A DNA stretch of 26,213 nt from JBAZCO01 sp041654915. GTDB lineage: Bacteria; Bacillota; Clostridia; Christensenellales; DTU072. The DNA lies in contig JBAZCO010000013.1 in the NCBI GenBank assembly GCA_041654915.1, positions 1-26,213 on the forward strand. Reading direction: 5' to 3'. The notes below the pieces were generated by a model that was not told the origin of the DNA, did not search any database, and saw only the letters and a program-made list of their open reading frames with translations. The position numbers and the translations under genes were made by a program. Below are positions 13,550 through 22,116 of the stretch, one piece after another (positions within the stretch are counted from its first letter, which is position 1; each line of letters starts with the position of its first letter).

Positions 13550-15553
13550 ATGAACTCTGTAAATAACAGGAAAACTTTTTTTCTTATAGCTATAATGATA
13601 TTGGCAGTCATACTTTTGGCTGTATTTTTGATGAATCAGGGCAACAAACCCGATGTATTATCCGAAAGTGAGCTGCTTGACGGAATTGTAAAAGAGGATG
13701 AAGACCCCAATAAAATTATTGGGATAATCTTTGTGGGCGACTACGAAGTAAGTGCGCTGTACTTAAAAGATGAGGACAAACTTCAAGACTTTAAGGATGG
13801 CAAGTTCAAGTCCGCCACCTCTGTGGTTACCGGGCGTACCTCTTTTATAGATAGATTGCACGAGCTAGACGGCGACAGGATTGCCTATTACGACCTAAAC
13901 AACCCCGGGCAGAATGCGTGGAACTACATTATCCCCGTATTGTCCGTACTTATGCTTGGCGGGTTTGTCATATTTTTGTTTGTTTATATGCGTGGCAATA
14001 AGGGCGCAAACAGCACTATGAACTTTGGCAAAACCAAGGCAAGGGTAGCTACGGCAGTCAAAGTACGCTTTAACGATGTTGCGGGCGCAGAGGAAGAAAA
14101 AGAGGAGCTAAAGGAAGTAGTAGAATTCCTAAAGTCGCCCAAAAAGTTCCGTTCTGTGGGCGCAAGGATACCCAAAGGCGTGCTTTTGGTGGGAAGTCCG
14201 GGTACGGGCAAAACCCTCTTTGCCAAGGCAGTAGCGGGCGAGGCAAGCGTGCCTTTCTTTTCGATAAGCGGCTCAGACTTTGTGGAGATGTTTGTTGGTG
14301 TGGGCGCATCCCGTGTTAGAGATTTGTTTGCGCAGGCAAAAAAGAACCAACCTTGCATAGTGTTCATAGATGAGATTGATGCGGTGGGCAGAAAGCGTGG
14401 CGCAGGTCTTGGCGGCGGCAATGACGAGAGAGAGCAAACGCTTAACCAACTGCTTGTGCAAATGGACGGCTTTGATGAAAATGACGGTGTTGTAATAATG
14501 GCGGCAACCAACCGTGCCGATGTGCTAGACCCCGCACTGCTCCGCCCGGGGCGCTTTGACCGTCAAGTATATGTAAATATGCCCGATGTAAAGGGCAGAG
14601 AGGGCATTTTCCGTGTGCATAGCCGCAACAAGCCCCTTGCCCCCGATGTGGACTTTAAAAACTTAGCCCGCCTAACAACAGGGTTTAGCGGCGCAGATAT
14701 AGAAAATGTGTTAAACGAGGCGGCAATCTTTGCCGCAAGGGAGAGCCGCTCTGTTATTTTGATGAAAGATATTCAAGAGGGCATCAACAAGGTGATAGCA
14801 GGACCGCAAAAGCGCTCCCGTGTCGTTACTGAGAAGGATAAGCGTATCACCGCCTATCACGAGGCAGGACACGCTATTGTAGGCAAGTTAATGAAACATT
14901 GCAACGCTGTGCAAGAAATATCTATCATTCCCCGTGGTATGGCGGCGGGCTACACAATTTCACGCCCAGATACGGACGATAACCATATCACCAAAAATCA
15001 ACTCAATGACGACATTGCTATGCGGCTTGGCGGACGGGCGGCGGAAGAGATTGTTATACACGATATCTCTACCGGCGCATCCCAAGACCTCAAACAAGCA
15101 ACGGGCATTGCAAGAAAAATGGTGACTGAATGGGGTATGAGCGATGCTCTGCCCAACCTATTCTTTGGCGGCGAACAAGAGGTATTTATTGGGCGTGACT
15201 ATCAAACGCAGGCAAGTTACAGCAACGAAGTTGCATCAATAATTGACAAGGAAATCCGCAAAATAATAGATAATAACTATGCCCGTGCGCTCCAAGCCTT
15301 AAAGGAGCATGAGGGCATTATGCACGATACTGTGAGGTTGCTGTTTGAACACGAAACTATTTATGGCGACGAGCTAGACAAGCTGTTCGAGGGCGCAACC
15401 ATGGAAGAAGTAACCGCATACATTGCAGACAAAAAGCAGACGCAAGAAAAGATAGCCGAGGAAAGAAGGCGGGAAGGCGGAGTATTTGGCAATCCCGAAA
15501 AAATCATAGTTCCCGAGCCTCAACCAAGTGCAACCGAGCCTAAAATACGCTAA
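13550..15553 (+). CDS. ftsH: ATP-dependent zinc metalloprotease FtsH
   Basis: Membrane-anchored AAA+ protease that degrades misfolded membrane proteins and some regulators. 667 residues, a normal length. Two spans (about 10-28 and 126-147) flank a small extracytoplasmic domain. The AAA domain has Walker A GSPGTGKT (about 215-222), Walker B CIVFIDEIDA, the pore motif FVGVGASRVRDLF, and the second region of homology with arginine fingers at LLRPGRFDRQ. The protease has the zinc site HEAGH (about 437-441), with the third ligand expected in the DLKQAT segment. The C-terminal tail is short and charged, ending with Pro-rich PEPQPSATEPK. ATG 13550 was preferred to GTG 13547 because AAGGA is then six bases away. 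Confidence 0.97.
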   Translation: MNSVNNRKTFFLIAIMILAVILLAVFLMNQGNKPDVLSESELLDGIVKEDEDPNKIIGIIFVGDYEVSALYLKDEDKLQDFKDGKFKSATSVVTGRTSFIDRLHELDGDRIAYYDLNNPGQNAWNYIIPVLSVLMLGGFVIFLFVYMRGNKGANSTMNFGKTKARVATAVKVRFNDVAGAEEEKEELKEVVEFLKSPKKFRSVGARIPKGVLLVGSPGTGKTLFAKAVAGEASVPFFSISGSDFVEMFVGVGASRVRDLFAQAKKNQPCIVFIDEIDAVGRKRGAGLGGGNDEREQTLNQLLVQMDGFDENDGVVIMAATNRADVLDPALLRPGRFDRQVYVNMPDVKGREGIFRVHSRNKPLAPDVDFKNLARLTTGFSGADIENVLNEAAIFAARESRSVILMKDIQEGINKVIAGPQKRSRVVTEKDKRITAYHEAGHAIVGKLMKHCNAVQEISIIPRGMAAGYTISRPDTDDNHITKNQLNDDIAMRLGGRAAEEIVIHDISTGASQDLKQATGIARKMVTEWGMSDALPNLFFGGEQEVFIGRDYQTQASYSNEVASIIDKEIRKIIDNNYARALQALKEHEGIMHDTVRLLFEHETIYGDELDKLFEGATMEEVTAYIADKKQTQEKIAEERRREGGVFGNPEKIIVPEPQPSATEPKIR

Positions 15554-15584
15554 CCCACCCACTATTTTAAAAAACAAATATCTA

Positions 15585-15608
15585 AAAAAAGGGCGCTTGC
15601 CCTTTTTT
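15585..15608. terminator. Bidirectional terminator between ftsH and the acyltransferase-like gene
   Basis: Perfect 10-bp stem AAAAAAGGGC (15585-15594) with GCCCTTTTTT (15599-15608), 4-base loop GCTT. A-run and T-run flank the GC core, so it serves both convergent genes. Confidence 0.9.
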
Positions 15609-15658
15609 ATTTTTGCGGTTATTTATATGTAATTTTTAAATATTCAAACTCAAAAATT

Positions 15659-16522
15659 CTAAAGCGAACCCGTGGCTATATAGGTAAGGAGAGCCAATGC
15701 ACCGCCCACAACAACTTGCAAGCCCAAATAGATAAGCAGGGAATAGCGCCCCGGCAAGGTGAATGGATAGTGCCATTTGCCGTTTAGCTTTGGCAGTAGA
15801 GATTGCTTTTTACGATACAGGAGCGGGGCTATTGTTGCGCCCAACATAAAGAAGGCAAAGAAGGGCAGGAGCGGGAAGTAGTCCGCCGTAAGCGGGAAAA
15901 ACTTGGTGCTATATATAAAGATACCTTCAAACACCGTGTTGGTGTTAATAGAATTAGCTAAGGTTGCCGAGCCAAACGGCGCATTATATATGGAATTGAA
16001 TACAAAAAGCAAGACGGTAATCACGGCGGAAACAGCGGGCAATACCCACTTGATTTTCTTTTTATTTATCAAGTTCACTACATACTCTATCCCCGAATAA
16101 AGCAACATACACGCAGCTAGGCAATGCAGTACCCCAAAGAGTATTAGCACATTGCCCATTGCAAAAAACCGCTCTAAAATATAGGTTACGAGTGTGACAA
16201 GCAATGCGGCAAGAGTGATTTTTACCGCACGAATAAAATTGTTGCGGCTAAATCTTGTGCATATTCCCGCCACAAAAAAGAAGATAAAAACAAATACAGG
16301 CCACCAAAAAGCCCTAAGGTCGCTATGGCGGTAGTTAACAGCAAACTGCCTAAAGTTTTCTAACCACGCTACTCCGCTTTGCCGCCACGAACTGCCAAAA
16401 ATATAAGCGGCATCAAACATCGTGTGGTCCCATACCACCATCAATATGGATAGACCTCTCAAAAAATCTAATTCCCACGCACGCTGTTTTATGGGCAGCC
16501 GCTCTTTTTTCTTATAAATCAT
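15659..16522 (-). CDS. DUF1624 / heparan-alpha-glucosaminide N-acetyltransferase-like membrane protein
   Basis: 287 residues with about seven to eight hydrophobic spans. The N-terminal signature WELDFLRGLSILMVVWDHTMFD (split here by span 1) carries the conserved Asp-His pair of the HGSNAT catalytic family. Other family features are PVFVFIFFFVAGICTRFSR, ILFGVLHCLAACMLL and YFPLLPFFAFFMLGATIAPL. Family members move acetyl groups across the membrane onto sugars or remain uncharacterised in bacteria; the substrate is not predictable. The start overlaps the end of the preceding gene by 11 bases, making it third in an apparent serS operon. Confidence 0.85.
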   Translation of the reverse strand: MIYKKKERLPIKQRAWELDFLRGLSILMVVWDHTMFDAAYIFGSSWRQSGVAWLENFRQFAVNYRHSDLRAFWWPVFVFIFFFVAGICTRFSRNNFIRAVKITLAALLVTLVTYILERFFAMGNVLILFGVLHCLAACMLLYSGIEYVVNLINKKKIKWVLPAVSAVITVLLFVFNSIYNAPFGSATLANSINTNTVFEGIFIYSTKFFPLTADYFPLLPFFAFFMLGATIAPLLYRKKQSLLPKLNGKWHYPFTLPGRYSLLIYLGLQVVVGGALALLTYIATGSL

Positions 16523-17144
16523 AGTGCTTGTACTCCACTTTATGTAAAAGCGTCTTGCCGTCCACTATGCGAAACACCTCAAACCTATCGCTATATTCGT
16601 GTACTAGCGTGTCACGCTCCCTTGCGCTGTAATATATTTTGGGGCGCTCATAGTTCTCGGGTACTACGGGTTTGCTTTCTTTCGGTTTTTCGGGCGTTTG
16701 GGCTGCCTTTTTACGCCTTATTGGATACTCAATCACCCTTTCTGGGGGATAGCGCTCGGCATCGTCCGTAGTCTTATACTTGATAATATTTCCTTCTCGG
16801 TCTCTTTTCCAAACGGGATATCTATAACCTTCAATGATATTTTTAGACGGCTTTATCACAAGATTTCTAAACGCAATAACCAATGCGCAAGCCAATGTTA
16901 TCCCAAAGCCCGCTATATATAGCCACGCATCTATGCTTTGGTCAAAGGGATTAAAATCAAAGGCAAAAAATAAGATTAGCCCAAACACCGCATATACAAA
17001 TGGTATCCATAAGCCAAGCACCGTCATTACTCTAAAAAGTATGCGGAAAAAACCTTTAAAAAAGGTTACTATCGCTTTTAGGGCAGAGCCGGTTATCAAC
17101 CCGTATGCGCATCCTTTTGGGGCATCTTTTTTCCTCTTATCCAT
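16512..17144 (-). CDS. Hypothetical protein with two membrane spans and a charged tail
   Basis: 210 residues. Two or three spans at about 33-62 (ILFRVMTVLGLWIPFVYAVFG) and 72-93 (WLYIAGFGITLACALVIAF) are followed by a long cytosolic tail rich in Lys, Glu and Arg, containing PVWKRDREGNIIKYKT and AQTPEKPKESKP. The C-terminal 40 residues look folded (FEVFRIVDGKTLLHKVEY). I do not recognise the family. The start codon is three bases after the serS stop and the end overlaps the DUF1624 gene, so the three are probably co-transcribed. No obvious Shine-Dalgarno site beyond AAGATAA, which favours translational coupling. Confidence 0.75.
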   Translation of the reverse strand: MDKRKKDAPKGCAYGLITGSALKAIVTFFKGFFRILFRVMTVLGLWIPFVYAVFGLILFFAFDFNPFDQSIDAWLYIAGFGITLACALVIAFRNLVIKPSKNIIEGYRYPVWKRDREGNIIKYKTTDDAERYPPERVIEYPIRRKKAAQTPEKPKESKPVVPENYERPKIYYSARERDTLVHEYSDRFEVFRIVDGKTLLHKVEYKHYDL

Positions 17145-17147
17145 TTG

Positions 17148-18413
17148 TTATCTTATCGTATCCGTACCCATATATTTTTGCAGTACTTCCGGCACGCTCA
17201 CAGTGCCGTCTGCATTTTGGTAGTTTTCTAAAATAGCGGCAACCGTTCTGCCCACGGCAAGACCGCTGCCGTTTAGGGTGTGCAAAAGCTTTACCTTGCC
17301 GCTGCTGTCACGATAGCGTATATTTGCTCTGCGTGCTTGAAAGTCGGTAAAGGTTGAGCAGCTGCTTATCTCCACATACCTTTGGTAAGAGGGCATATAT
17401 ACCTCTAAATCATAGGTTTTTGCGCTGGAAAAGCCCACATCACCCGAACAAAGGGTGACCACACGGTAGGGAAGTTTGAGCGCCTCTAGTATTCCCTCTG
17501 CATCACGGGTAAGGCTTTCAAGCTCTGCCAAGCTGTCCTCGGGGCGGGCAAACTTAACAAGCTCCACCTTGTTGAATTGGTGCTGGCGTATCAGCCCCCG
17601 TGTGTCCCGTCCCGCACTGCCTGCCTCTGCACGAAAACACGCCGTATAGGCGCAGTACTTTATTGTCAAATCCGCCTCATTCAAAATATCCCCTCTGTGC
17701 AGATTGGTCACAGGCACTTCTGCGGTGGGAACAAGAAAATAATCAGTGCCGCTAATGGCAAACATATCCTCCTCAAACTTAGGGAGCTGCCCTGTGCCGT
17801 ACATACTATCTCTGTTTACCATAAACGGGGGGAACACCTCGGTATATCCGTTTTGGGTGTGTGTGTCCAGCATAAAGTTTATTAGCGCACGCTCCAGCCT
17901 TGCGCCAAAGCCCCTATACACGGTAAACCTTGCGCCGGTGATTTTTGCGCCCTCGGAGGGAGAGAGTATCTTTAGCCTTTCGCCAATATCCCAATGCGCT
18001 TCGGGCAAAAAGGAAAACTCACGAGGGGCAATAGGCGAGCGCCGCACCTCGGGGTTGTCGTCACTATCTTTCCCAAAGGGAACGCTTGCATCAAGGAGGT
18101 TGGGTATGCTATACATAATCTCTGCGAGTTGTTCCTCTATTTCGGCAAGTCTGGCGTCAAGCACCTTTATTTTATCTGCAACCGCCTTCATCTCCTCAAT
18201 TAGTGAAAGGGCGTCTAGCTTTTCCCGTTTTAGTCGGGCAATTTCGCTGCTAACCGTGTTTTTTTGCGCCTTGAGCGCCTCGGTTTCCCCTATTGTCCGC
18301 CGTCTTTCCTGAGATAATTTAGCCGCCTCACCAAGGTCAAGAGCATTCCCTCTTTTTTTGAGGTTTTCGCTCACGGCATCCAAATTGTCTGCGACATATC
18401 TTAAATCTAACAT
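17148..18413 (-). CDS. serS: Seryl-tRNA synthetase
   Basis: Class II aminoacyl-tRNA synthetase that charges tRNA-Ser (and tRNA-Sec) with serine in the cytosol. 421 residues, the usual size. An N-terminal coiled-coil arm (about 25-105) binds the long variable arm of tRNA-Ser. The catalytic core shows motif 1 near EVFPPFMVNRDSMYGTGQLP, motif 2 FRAEAGSAGRDTRGLIRQHQF and motif 3 LNGSGLAVGRTVAAILENYQ. VPTAEVPVTN is the usual serine-binding segment. The start has ACGGAGGCAGT upstream. I looked for a T-box leader and saw none; the gene has a plain sigma-A promoter. Confidence 0.98.
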   Translation of the reverse strand: MLDLRYVADNLDAVSENLKKRGNALDLGEAAKLSQERRRTIGETEALKAQKNTVSSEIARLKREKLDALSLIEEMKAVADKIKVLDARLAEIEEQLAEIMYSIPNLLDASVPFGKDSDDNPEVRRSPIAPREFSFLPEAHWDIGERLKILSPSEGAKITGARFTVYRGFGARLERALINFMLDTHTQNGYTEVFPPFMVNRDSMYGTGQLPKFEEDMFAISGTDYFLVPTAEVPVTNLHRGDILNEADLTIKYCAYTACFRAEAGSAGRDTRGLIRQHQFNKVELVKFARPEDSLAELESLTRDAEGILEALKLPYRVVTLCSGDVGFSSAKTYDLEVYMPSYQRYVEISSCSTFTDFQARRANIRYRDSSGKVKLLHTLNGSGLAVGRTVAAILENYQNADGTVSVPEVLQKYMGTDTIR

Positions 18414-18457
18414 ACTGCCTCCGTTTCGCCAAATGAATTATTTATAATATAAATTAT

Positions 18458-18486
18458 ATTATACTATGTTTAACACTCCTTTTCAA
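18458..18486 (-). promoter_or_regulatory. serS promoter
   Basis: Minus strand: TTGAAA (18481-18486), 17-bp spacer, TATAAT (18458-18463). The leader of about 40 bases is too short for a T-box riboswitch. Confidence 0.8.
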
Positions 18487-18652
18487 TCAAAATTTATCAA
18501 ATACACATCGAGCGTTTGTCAATTTTGCATATTACTTTTGTTTATAGTTGCAAACTTTTTTCAAAACCCGCTCAAAAGCGGTTGTACAAAGCAAATAAAA
18601 GGGTAATAATTCCAAATACCCTATAACATTTTAAGATTTTAGGCGTTTTTAC
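18487..18652. other. Intergenic stretch between the divergent serS and rpsF promoters
   Basis: AT-rich, no ORF. The only structure I see is a weak 5-bp hairpin CCGCT / AGCGG at 18568-18581. No riboswitch or repeat is recognised. Confidence 0.5.
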
Positions 18653-18681
18653 TTTACTTTTTGGGAGCGAACCTATATAAT
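18653..18681 (+). promoter_or_regulatory. Promoter of the rpsF-ssb-rpsR operon
   Basis: TTTACT (18653-18658), 17-bp spacer, TATAAT (18676-18681). The leader of about 70 bases carries two small hairpins: TGTGTA / TACACA (18694-18714) and GCTCCC / GGGAGC (18721-18734). An S6:S18 binding leader is known in many bacteria at this position, but I could not match its conserved CCG bulge with confidence. Confidence 0.75.
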
Positions 18682-18758
18682 TATAAAGCGTTTTGTGTAA
18701 AATAATCATACACATTCCTTGCTCCCTCGGGAGCCATAAGTCCAAAAGGAGGTACTAT

Positions 18759-19040
18759 ATGAACAAATACCAAATGTTATTCATCATCGAAAACAGTCTT
18801 GACGACGAAGCTAAAGCAGCAACTGTGGAAAAATACAGCGAGCTTATAGTTTCGCTAGGAGGCGCTATTCAAACGGTAGACAAATGGGGAACACGCACTT
18901 TTGCATATCCCATAAACTACAAGACCGAAGGTTATTATGTATTAATCACATTCGAGTCAGACGGCGCAATTTTAGCAGAAATCGAAAGACAGATGAGAAT
19001 AAGCGATAGTATTGTGCGCCAAATGATTACAAAAGTATAA
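18759..19040 (+). CDS. rpsF: 30S ribosomal protein S6
   Basis: Small-subunit protein that binds 16S rRNA with S18 on the platform. 93 residues, the usual length. Family pattern seen: YQMLFIIENSLDDE at the start, KWGTRTFAYPINYKTEGYYVLITF in the middle and the RQMRISDSIVRQMITK helix near the end. ATG 18759 follows a strong AAAGGAGG (18745-18752); an upstream in-frame start at 18693 lacks one and would add unrelated residues. First gene of the conserved rpsF-ssb-rpsR operon. Confidence 0.97.
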   Translation: MNKYQMLFIIENSLDDEAKAATVEKYSELIVSLGGAIQTVDKWGTRTFAYPINYKTEGYYVLITFESDGAILAEIERQMRISDSIVRQMITKV

Positions 19041-19050
19041 GGAGAGAATA

Positions 19051-19470
19051 ATGAATAAGGTTGTTTTGATAGGTAATCTTACTCGTGACCCCGAGTCAAA
19101 CACGACGACTAGCGGCATTAGAGTCTGCAAGTTTACCGTTGCGGTAAATCGCAATTACAGCAGCAGCGACGGCTCAAGACCCACCGACTTTTTGCCCGTA
19201 GTTACATGGCGCAATCAGGCGGAGAACTGCGCAAAGTTTTTGCGCAAGGGCAGTAAAGTAGGGGTGTTTGGCTCTGTTCAAACAAGAACTTACGATGCAC
19301 CCGACGGCACTAAGCGCACTTTTACCGAGATAGTTGCCGAGGAAGTACAATTTTTAAGCACAAGACAGGATGCGTTTGCGGATGACCTCCCCGACCTTCC
19401 CGAAGTGCAAGAAAGAAAGGCTAAGATAGAAGAGCTTAAACCTTTAGAAGATGGGGATTTACCCTTTTAA
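19051..19470 (+). CDS. ssb: Single-stranded DNA-binding protein
   Basis: OB-fold protein that coats single-stranded DNA in replication, repair and recombination. 139 residues, at the short end for SSB. Seen: MNKVVLIGNLTRDPE, FTVAVNR, FLPVVTWRNQAENCAKFLRKG, VGVFGSVQTRTY, and the acidic C-terminal tip DGDLPF that recruits partner proteins. The flexible linker between OB-fold and tip is only about 25 residues and lacks the Gly/Pro/Gln-rich tract of many SSBs. AAGGAG lies upstream of the ATG. It sits between rpsF and rpsR, the common Firmicutes order. Confidence 0.97.
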   Translation: MNKVVLIGNLTRDPESNTTTSGIRVCKFTVAVNRNYSSSDGSRPTDFLPVVTWRNQAENCAKFLRKGSKVGVFGSVQTRTYDAPDGTKRTFTEIVAEEVQFLSTRQDAFADDLPDLPEVQERKAKIEELKPLEDGDLPF

Positions 19471-19495
19471 ATTAAATTAAGGAGAGATTAGATAA

Positions 19496-19786
19496 ATGGC
19501 AAGAGATGTTAAATTTCAGCGTGGCAAGCGCCCGCCAAGAAGGAAAGTGTGTACCTTTTGTGTAAACAAAATAGACGAGATAGACTATATCGCACTTGCA
19601 AAAGAAATTGAGAAGTCCGACAAGGGCTACGACAAGAGCGGCGAAAAGCGCCCCCGTTACATTACGGAAAAGGGCAAGATACTTCCCCGTCGTATGTCGG
19701 GCGCATGTGTTAAGCACCAGCGTTCTTTGGCGCAGGCAATCAAGCGTGCAAGACAAATGGCGCTGCTTCCCTTTAAGGGAGATTAG
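19496..19786 (+). CDS. rpsR: 30S ribosomal protein S18, zinc-ligand form, with insertion
   Basis: Partner of S6 on the 30S platform. The C-terminal core KGKILPRRMSGACVKHQRSL and IKRARQMALLPF is diagnostic. Four potential zinc ligands are present (Cys19, Cys22, Cys71, His74), so it is the C+ form. At 96 residues it is longer than typical S18 (about 70-80): the N-terminus has a basic extension, and about 17 residues around KSDKGYDKSGEKRPR are inserted between the DEIDYIALAKEI helix and YITEKGKILP. A ribosome binding site AAGGAGA precedes the ATG. Last gene of the operon. Confidence 0.95.
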   Translation: MARDVKFQRGKRPPRRKVCTFCVNKIDEIDYIALAKEIEKSDKGYDKSGEKRPRYITEKGKILPRRMSGACVKHQRSLAQAIKRARQMALLPFKGD

Positions 19787-19845
19787 TTTTATCACATAAT
19801 ATCACCCCTAACAAATTGTTAGGGCAATCAATAGGCAAAGCCGCA

Positions 19846-19877
19846 ACCGCAAGCAAAACTGCTTGCGGTATTTTTTT
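19846..19877 (+). terminator. Terminator of the rpsF-ssb-rpsR operon
   Basis: Perfect 10-bp stem ACCGCAAGCA (19846-19855) with TGCTTGCGGT (19860-19869), loop AAAC, then A and seven T. A second palindrome, CCCTAACAA / TTGTTAGGG, lies upstream at 19806-19824 without a T-run. Confidence 0.9.
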
Positions 19878-19928
19878 CTCTTTTGGTTACATATTAATTA
19901 TATTGTTATAACAGGGAGAAAAACTTTA

Positions 19929-20594
19929 ATGAAACACCTAAAAAAGATATTACTCATTCCCATACTTGCAGTTATTCTTTTGCTTTCCCCGCTTGCCGTA
20001 AAGACTGGGGGCGGCGCTCGTGCAGAGGAAGTGTATCAAGAAACTGCCGCAACGGTTTATACCGTCAGGGCGGGTGACAGTATGTGGAAAATAGCGGTTA
20101 AGTATGAGATTGGGCTAAAAGAGCTTATCTTAGCAAACCCGCAAATAAAAAACCCCGCATTGATATATGTAGGACAGCAAATAAATATTCCTGCCGCCGC
20201 TCCGTTAAAAAGCATAGAGGATGAAGTTGTGAGGCTTGTCAATGCAGAGAGAGCAAAAAATGGGCTTGCTCCGCTCAAAAATAATTGGCAGGCGGCAAGG
20301 GTGGCACGCATAAAGTCGCAAGATATGATAGATAACGGATATTTTTCACACACTTCGCCCGTCTATGGCTCACCGTTTAGAATGCTGGAAAATTATGGAC
20401 TCAGGTTTTCATCAGCGGCAGAAAACATTGCTTACGGACAGCGCAGCGCTCAGGAAGTAATGACTGCGTGGATGAATTCCCCCGGACACCGAGCAAATAT
20501 ATTGAGCCGCACGGTTACCGAAATAGGGGTAGGGGTTGCAAAAAAATCTAACGGAACACTTTACTTTACGCAGATGTTCCTAAAACCAATTTAA
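19929..20594 (+). CDS. Secreted LysM plus CAP-domain protein (SafA/YkwD-like)
   Basis: 221 residues. Signal peptide about 1-32, with hydrophobic core ILLIPILAVILLLSPLAV and a probable cleavage after ARA. A LysM domain (about 44-90, YTVRAGDSMWKIAVKYEIGL to VGQQINIP) binds peptidoglycan or spore cortex. The C-terminal CAP/SCP domain (about 100-221) has NAERAKNGLAPL, HTSPVYGSPFRML, AAENIAYG, MNSPGHRANIL and GVGVAKKSNG, which are the usual family motifs. In spore formers such LysM-CAP proteins are often spore coat or cell-wall associated; the activity of bacterial CAP domains is unsettled. ATG 19929 follows AGGGAG about ten bases upstream; a longer start at 19863 would lie inside the preceding terminator. 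Confidence 0.9.
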   Translation: MKHLKKILLIPILAVILLLSPLAVKTGGGARAEEVYQETAATVYTVRAGDSMWKIAVKYEIGLKELILANPQIKNPALIYVGQQINIPAAAPLKSIEDEVVRLVNAERAKNGLAPLKNNWQAARVARIKSQDMIDNGYFSHTSPVYGSPFRMLENYGLRFSSAAENIAYGQRSAQEVMTAWMNSPGHRANILSRTVTEIGVGVAKKSNGTLYFTQMFLKPI

Positions 20595-20679
20595 TTTGGC
20601 AGATATATTTGACAAAAATTTTATAATCAGCCGCAAAATCTAGCTAAGGCTAACCCAAAGCTGCCTAGGAAAGCTTAAG

Positions 20680-22116
20680 CTACTTTGTTAACAGTCTTGG
20701 CAGCTCAATATAGAATTTACTGCCGTGTCCTACCGAGCTTTCCACACCGTACACCCCTCCGGGGTGCATAGAGATTACAGACTTTACAATAGACAGTCCC
20801 AACCCCGTGCCAACTTCGGCACGGCGGTGGACTTTGTCGGATTTGTAATATCTATCCCATATATGTGATAATACATCAACATCAATTCCCACCCCGTGGT
20901 CGATTACCTCAAGGCGGATATTATCGCCCTTGGGATACGATTTGACTATTATTGTCTTATCCTCGCCCGAGTAGTTTACAGCATTACTCAAAAGATTGTA
21001 TATAACCTGCGATATTTTTACTTCGTCGGCATATACAAAAGCCTCCCCATCCACCTCACACTCTATGGTATAGCCTTGCCGCTCAAGCAGACGGGAATGG
21101 CGGTCGATAATTTTACTTACCGATGCGTTTATATCGTATTTGGCAAGATTAAGCTTTGTGCCGCCCTCCTGCATCTTGGATAAATCCAACATATCATTTA
21201 CCAAATTAGCAAGCCGCTCGGTTTCATCTATAAGAATCTGTATGTTTTCCGCCGTGCTTTCGGAGGGTAAGTCACGCATCATTTCCCCATATCCTTTAAT
21301 TAGTGTCAAGGGTGTCCTAAGGTCGTGCGACACATTGGAGATAAGTTCCCTCCTAAGATGTTCCACCCTAGATATCTCTTTAGAAACCGAATTAAGTGCC
21401 GAACTAAGTTCGTCTATCTCTTTGTAGCCTTGAGCGTCAAAGACCACATCGCTCTTGCCGGCGGCAAGCTCCTTTGCCGAGATAATCAACGCTCCCATAG
21501 GTTTTTCAATTTGTCTGGACAGTACCAAAACAACTATCACTGCAATAAGCACCATTCCCCCTGTAACCGCCAACAGCTGTATTAGCATTGTGTTAGCAGT
21601 TGTGCTTATTGGGGTAACGGTACTGTCCATTATGATACCCAAACGCTGTCCTTCTTGATTGTGGACTATTTTTATATATGTCAAGATAGCAGTGCTGTCG
21701 GGTAGTTTTACTCCCTCAAGACTGCCCTCCAAGCCATCGTAGGGTCTTGTTTCAAAAAACACACCGTCATTTTTTATCGCCATTGTATACCGTTCGGCAA
21801 GGCTAGACGGCGATAGCGCCCATATGGTAGAAAACCTTGCCTCTGCCTCGTGCAGTCTGTACCCGTCACCGTCTATTATTATTACCGTGATGTCCTCATA
21901 GTGCGCTATGCGCTCTAGCAAAATATCAAGGTCGGGGCTGTCTATTTTGGATGCGATAAGCTCAGCTTTATCCTTTATTTCTCTTTCTTTAGTTTCGCTG
22001 TAAAAATAGTCAAGCAAAAAGAGTTGGAAGAACCATACCACTCCCAACATAAGCACAATAAAGACAGATAAAATTAAAAATATCTTCCACCTTAGGGTGA
22101 GTTTAGATGACTTCAA
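20680..22116 (-). CDS. Membrane sensor histidine kinase
   Basis: 478 residues. Two spans (about 12-34 and 176-200) flank an extracytoplasmic sensor region of about 140 residues that I cannot match to a known ligand-binding fold. HAMP domain about 200-252, then the HisKA dimerisation domain with phospho-accepting His264 in SHDLRTP. The HATPase domain shows the N box LLSNAVNYS, G1 VIDHGVGID and G2 GTGLGLSIVKS. The start is TTG, overlapping the end of the response regulator gene by 14 bases. The stimulus is unknown; envelope stress is a guess from the neighbouring htrA gene. Confidence 0.93.
   Translation of the reverse strand: MKSSKLTLRWKIFLILSVFIVLMLGVVWFFQLFLLDYFYSETKEREIKDKAELIASKIDSPDLDILLERIAHYEDITVIIIDGDGYRLHEAEARFSTIWALSPSSLAERYTMAIKNDGVFFETRPYDGLEGSLEGVKLPDSTAILTYIKIVHNQEGQRLGIIMDSTVTPISTTANTMLIQLLAVTGGMVLIAVIVVLVLSRQIEKPMGALIISAKELAAGKSDVVFDAQGYKEIDELSSALNSVSKEISRVEHLRRELISNVSHDLRTPLTLIKGYGEMMRDLPSESTAENIQILIDETERLANLVNDMLDLSKMQEGGTKLNLAKYDINASVSKIIDRHSRLLERQGYTIECEVDGEAFVYADEVKISQVIYNLLSNAVNYSGEDKTIIVKSYPKGDNIRLEVIDHGVGIDVDVLSHIWDRYYKSDKVHRRAEVGTGLGLSIVKSVISMHPGGVYGVESSVGHGSKFYIELPRLLTK

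Noticed and set aside
18414..18520. Possible T-box leader upstream of serS
   Set aside because: No T-box sequence or specifier stem is visible and the promoter leaves a leader of only about 40 bases.
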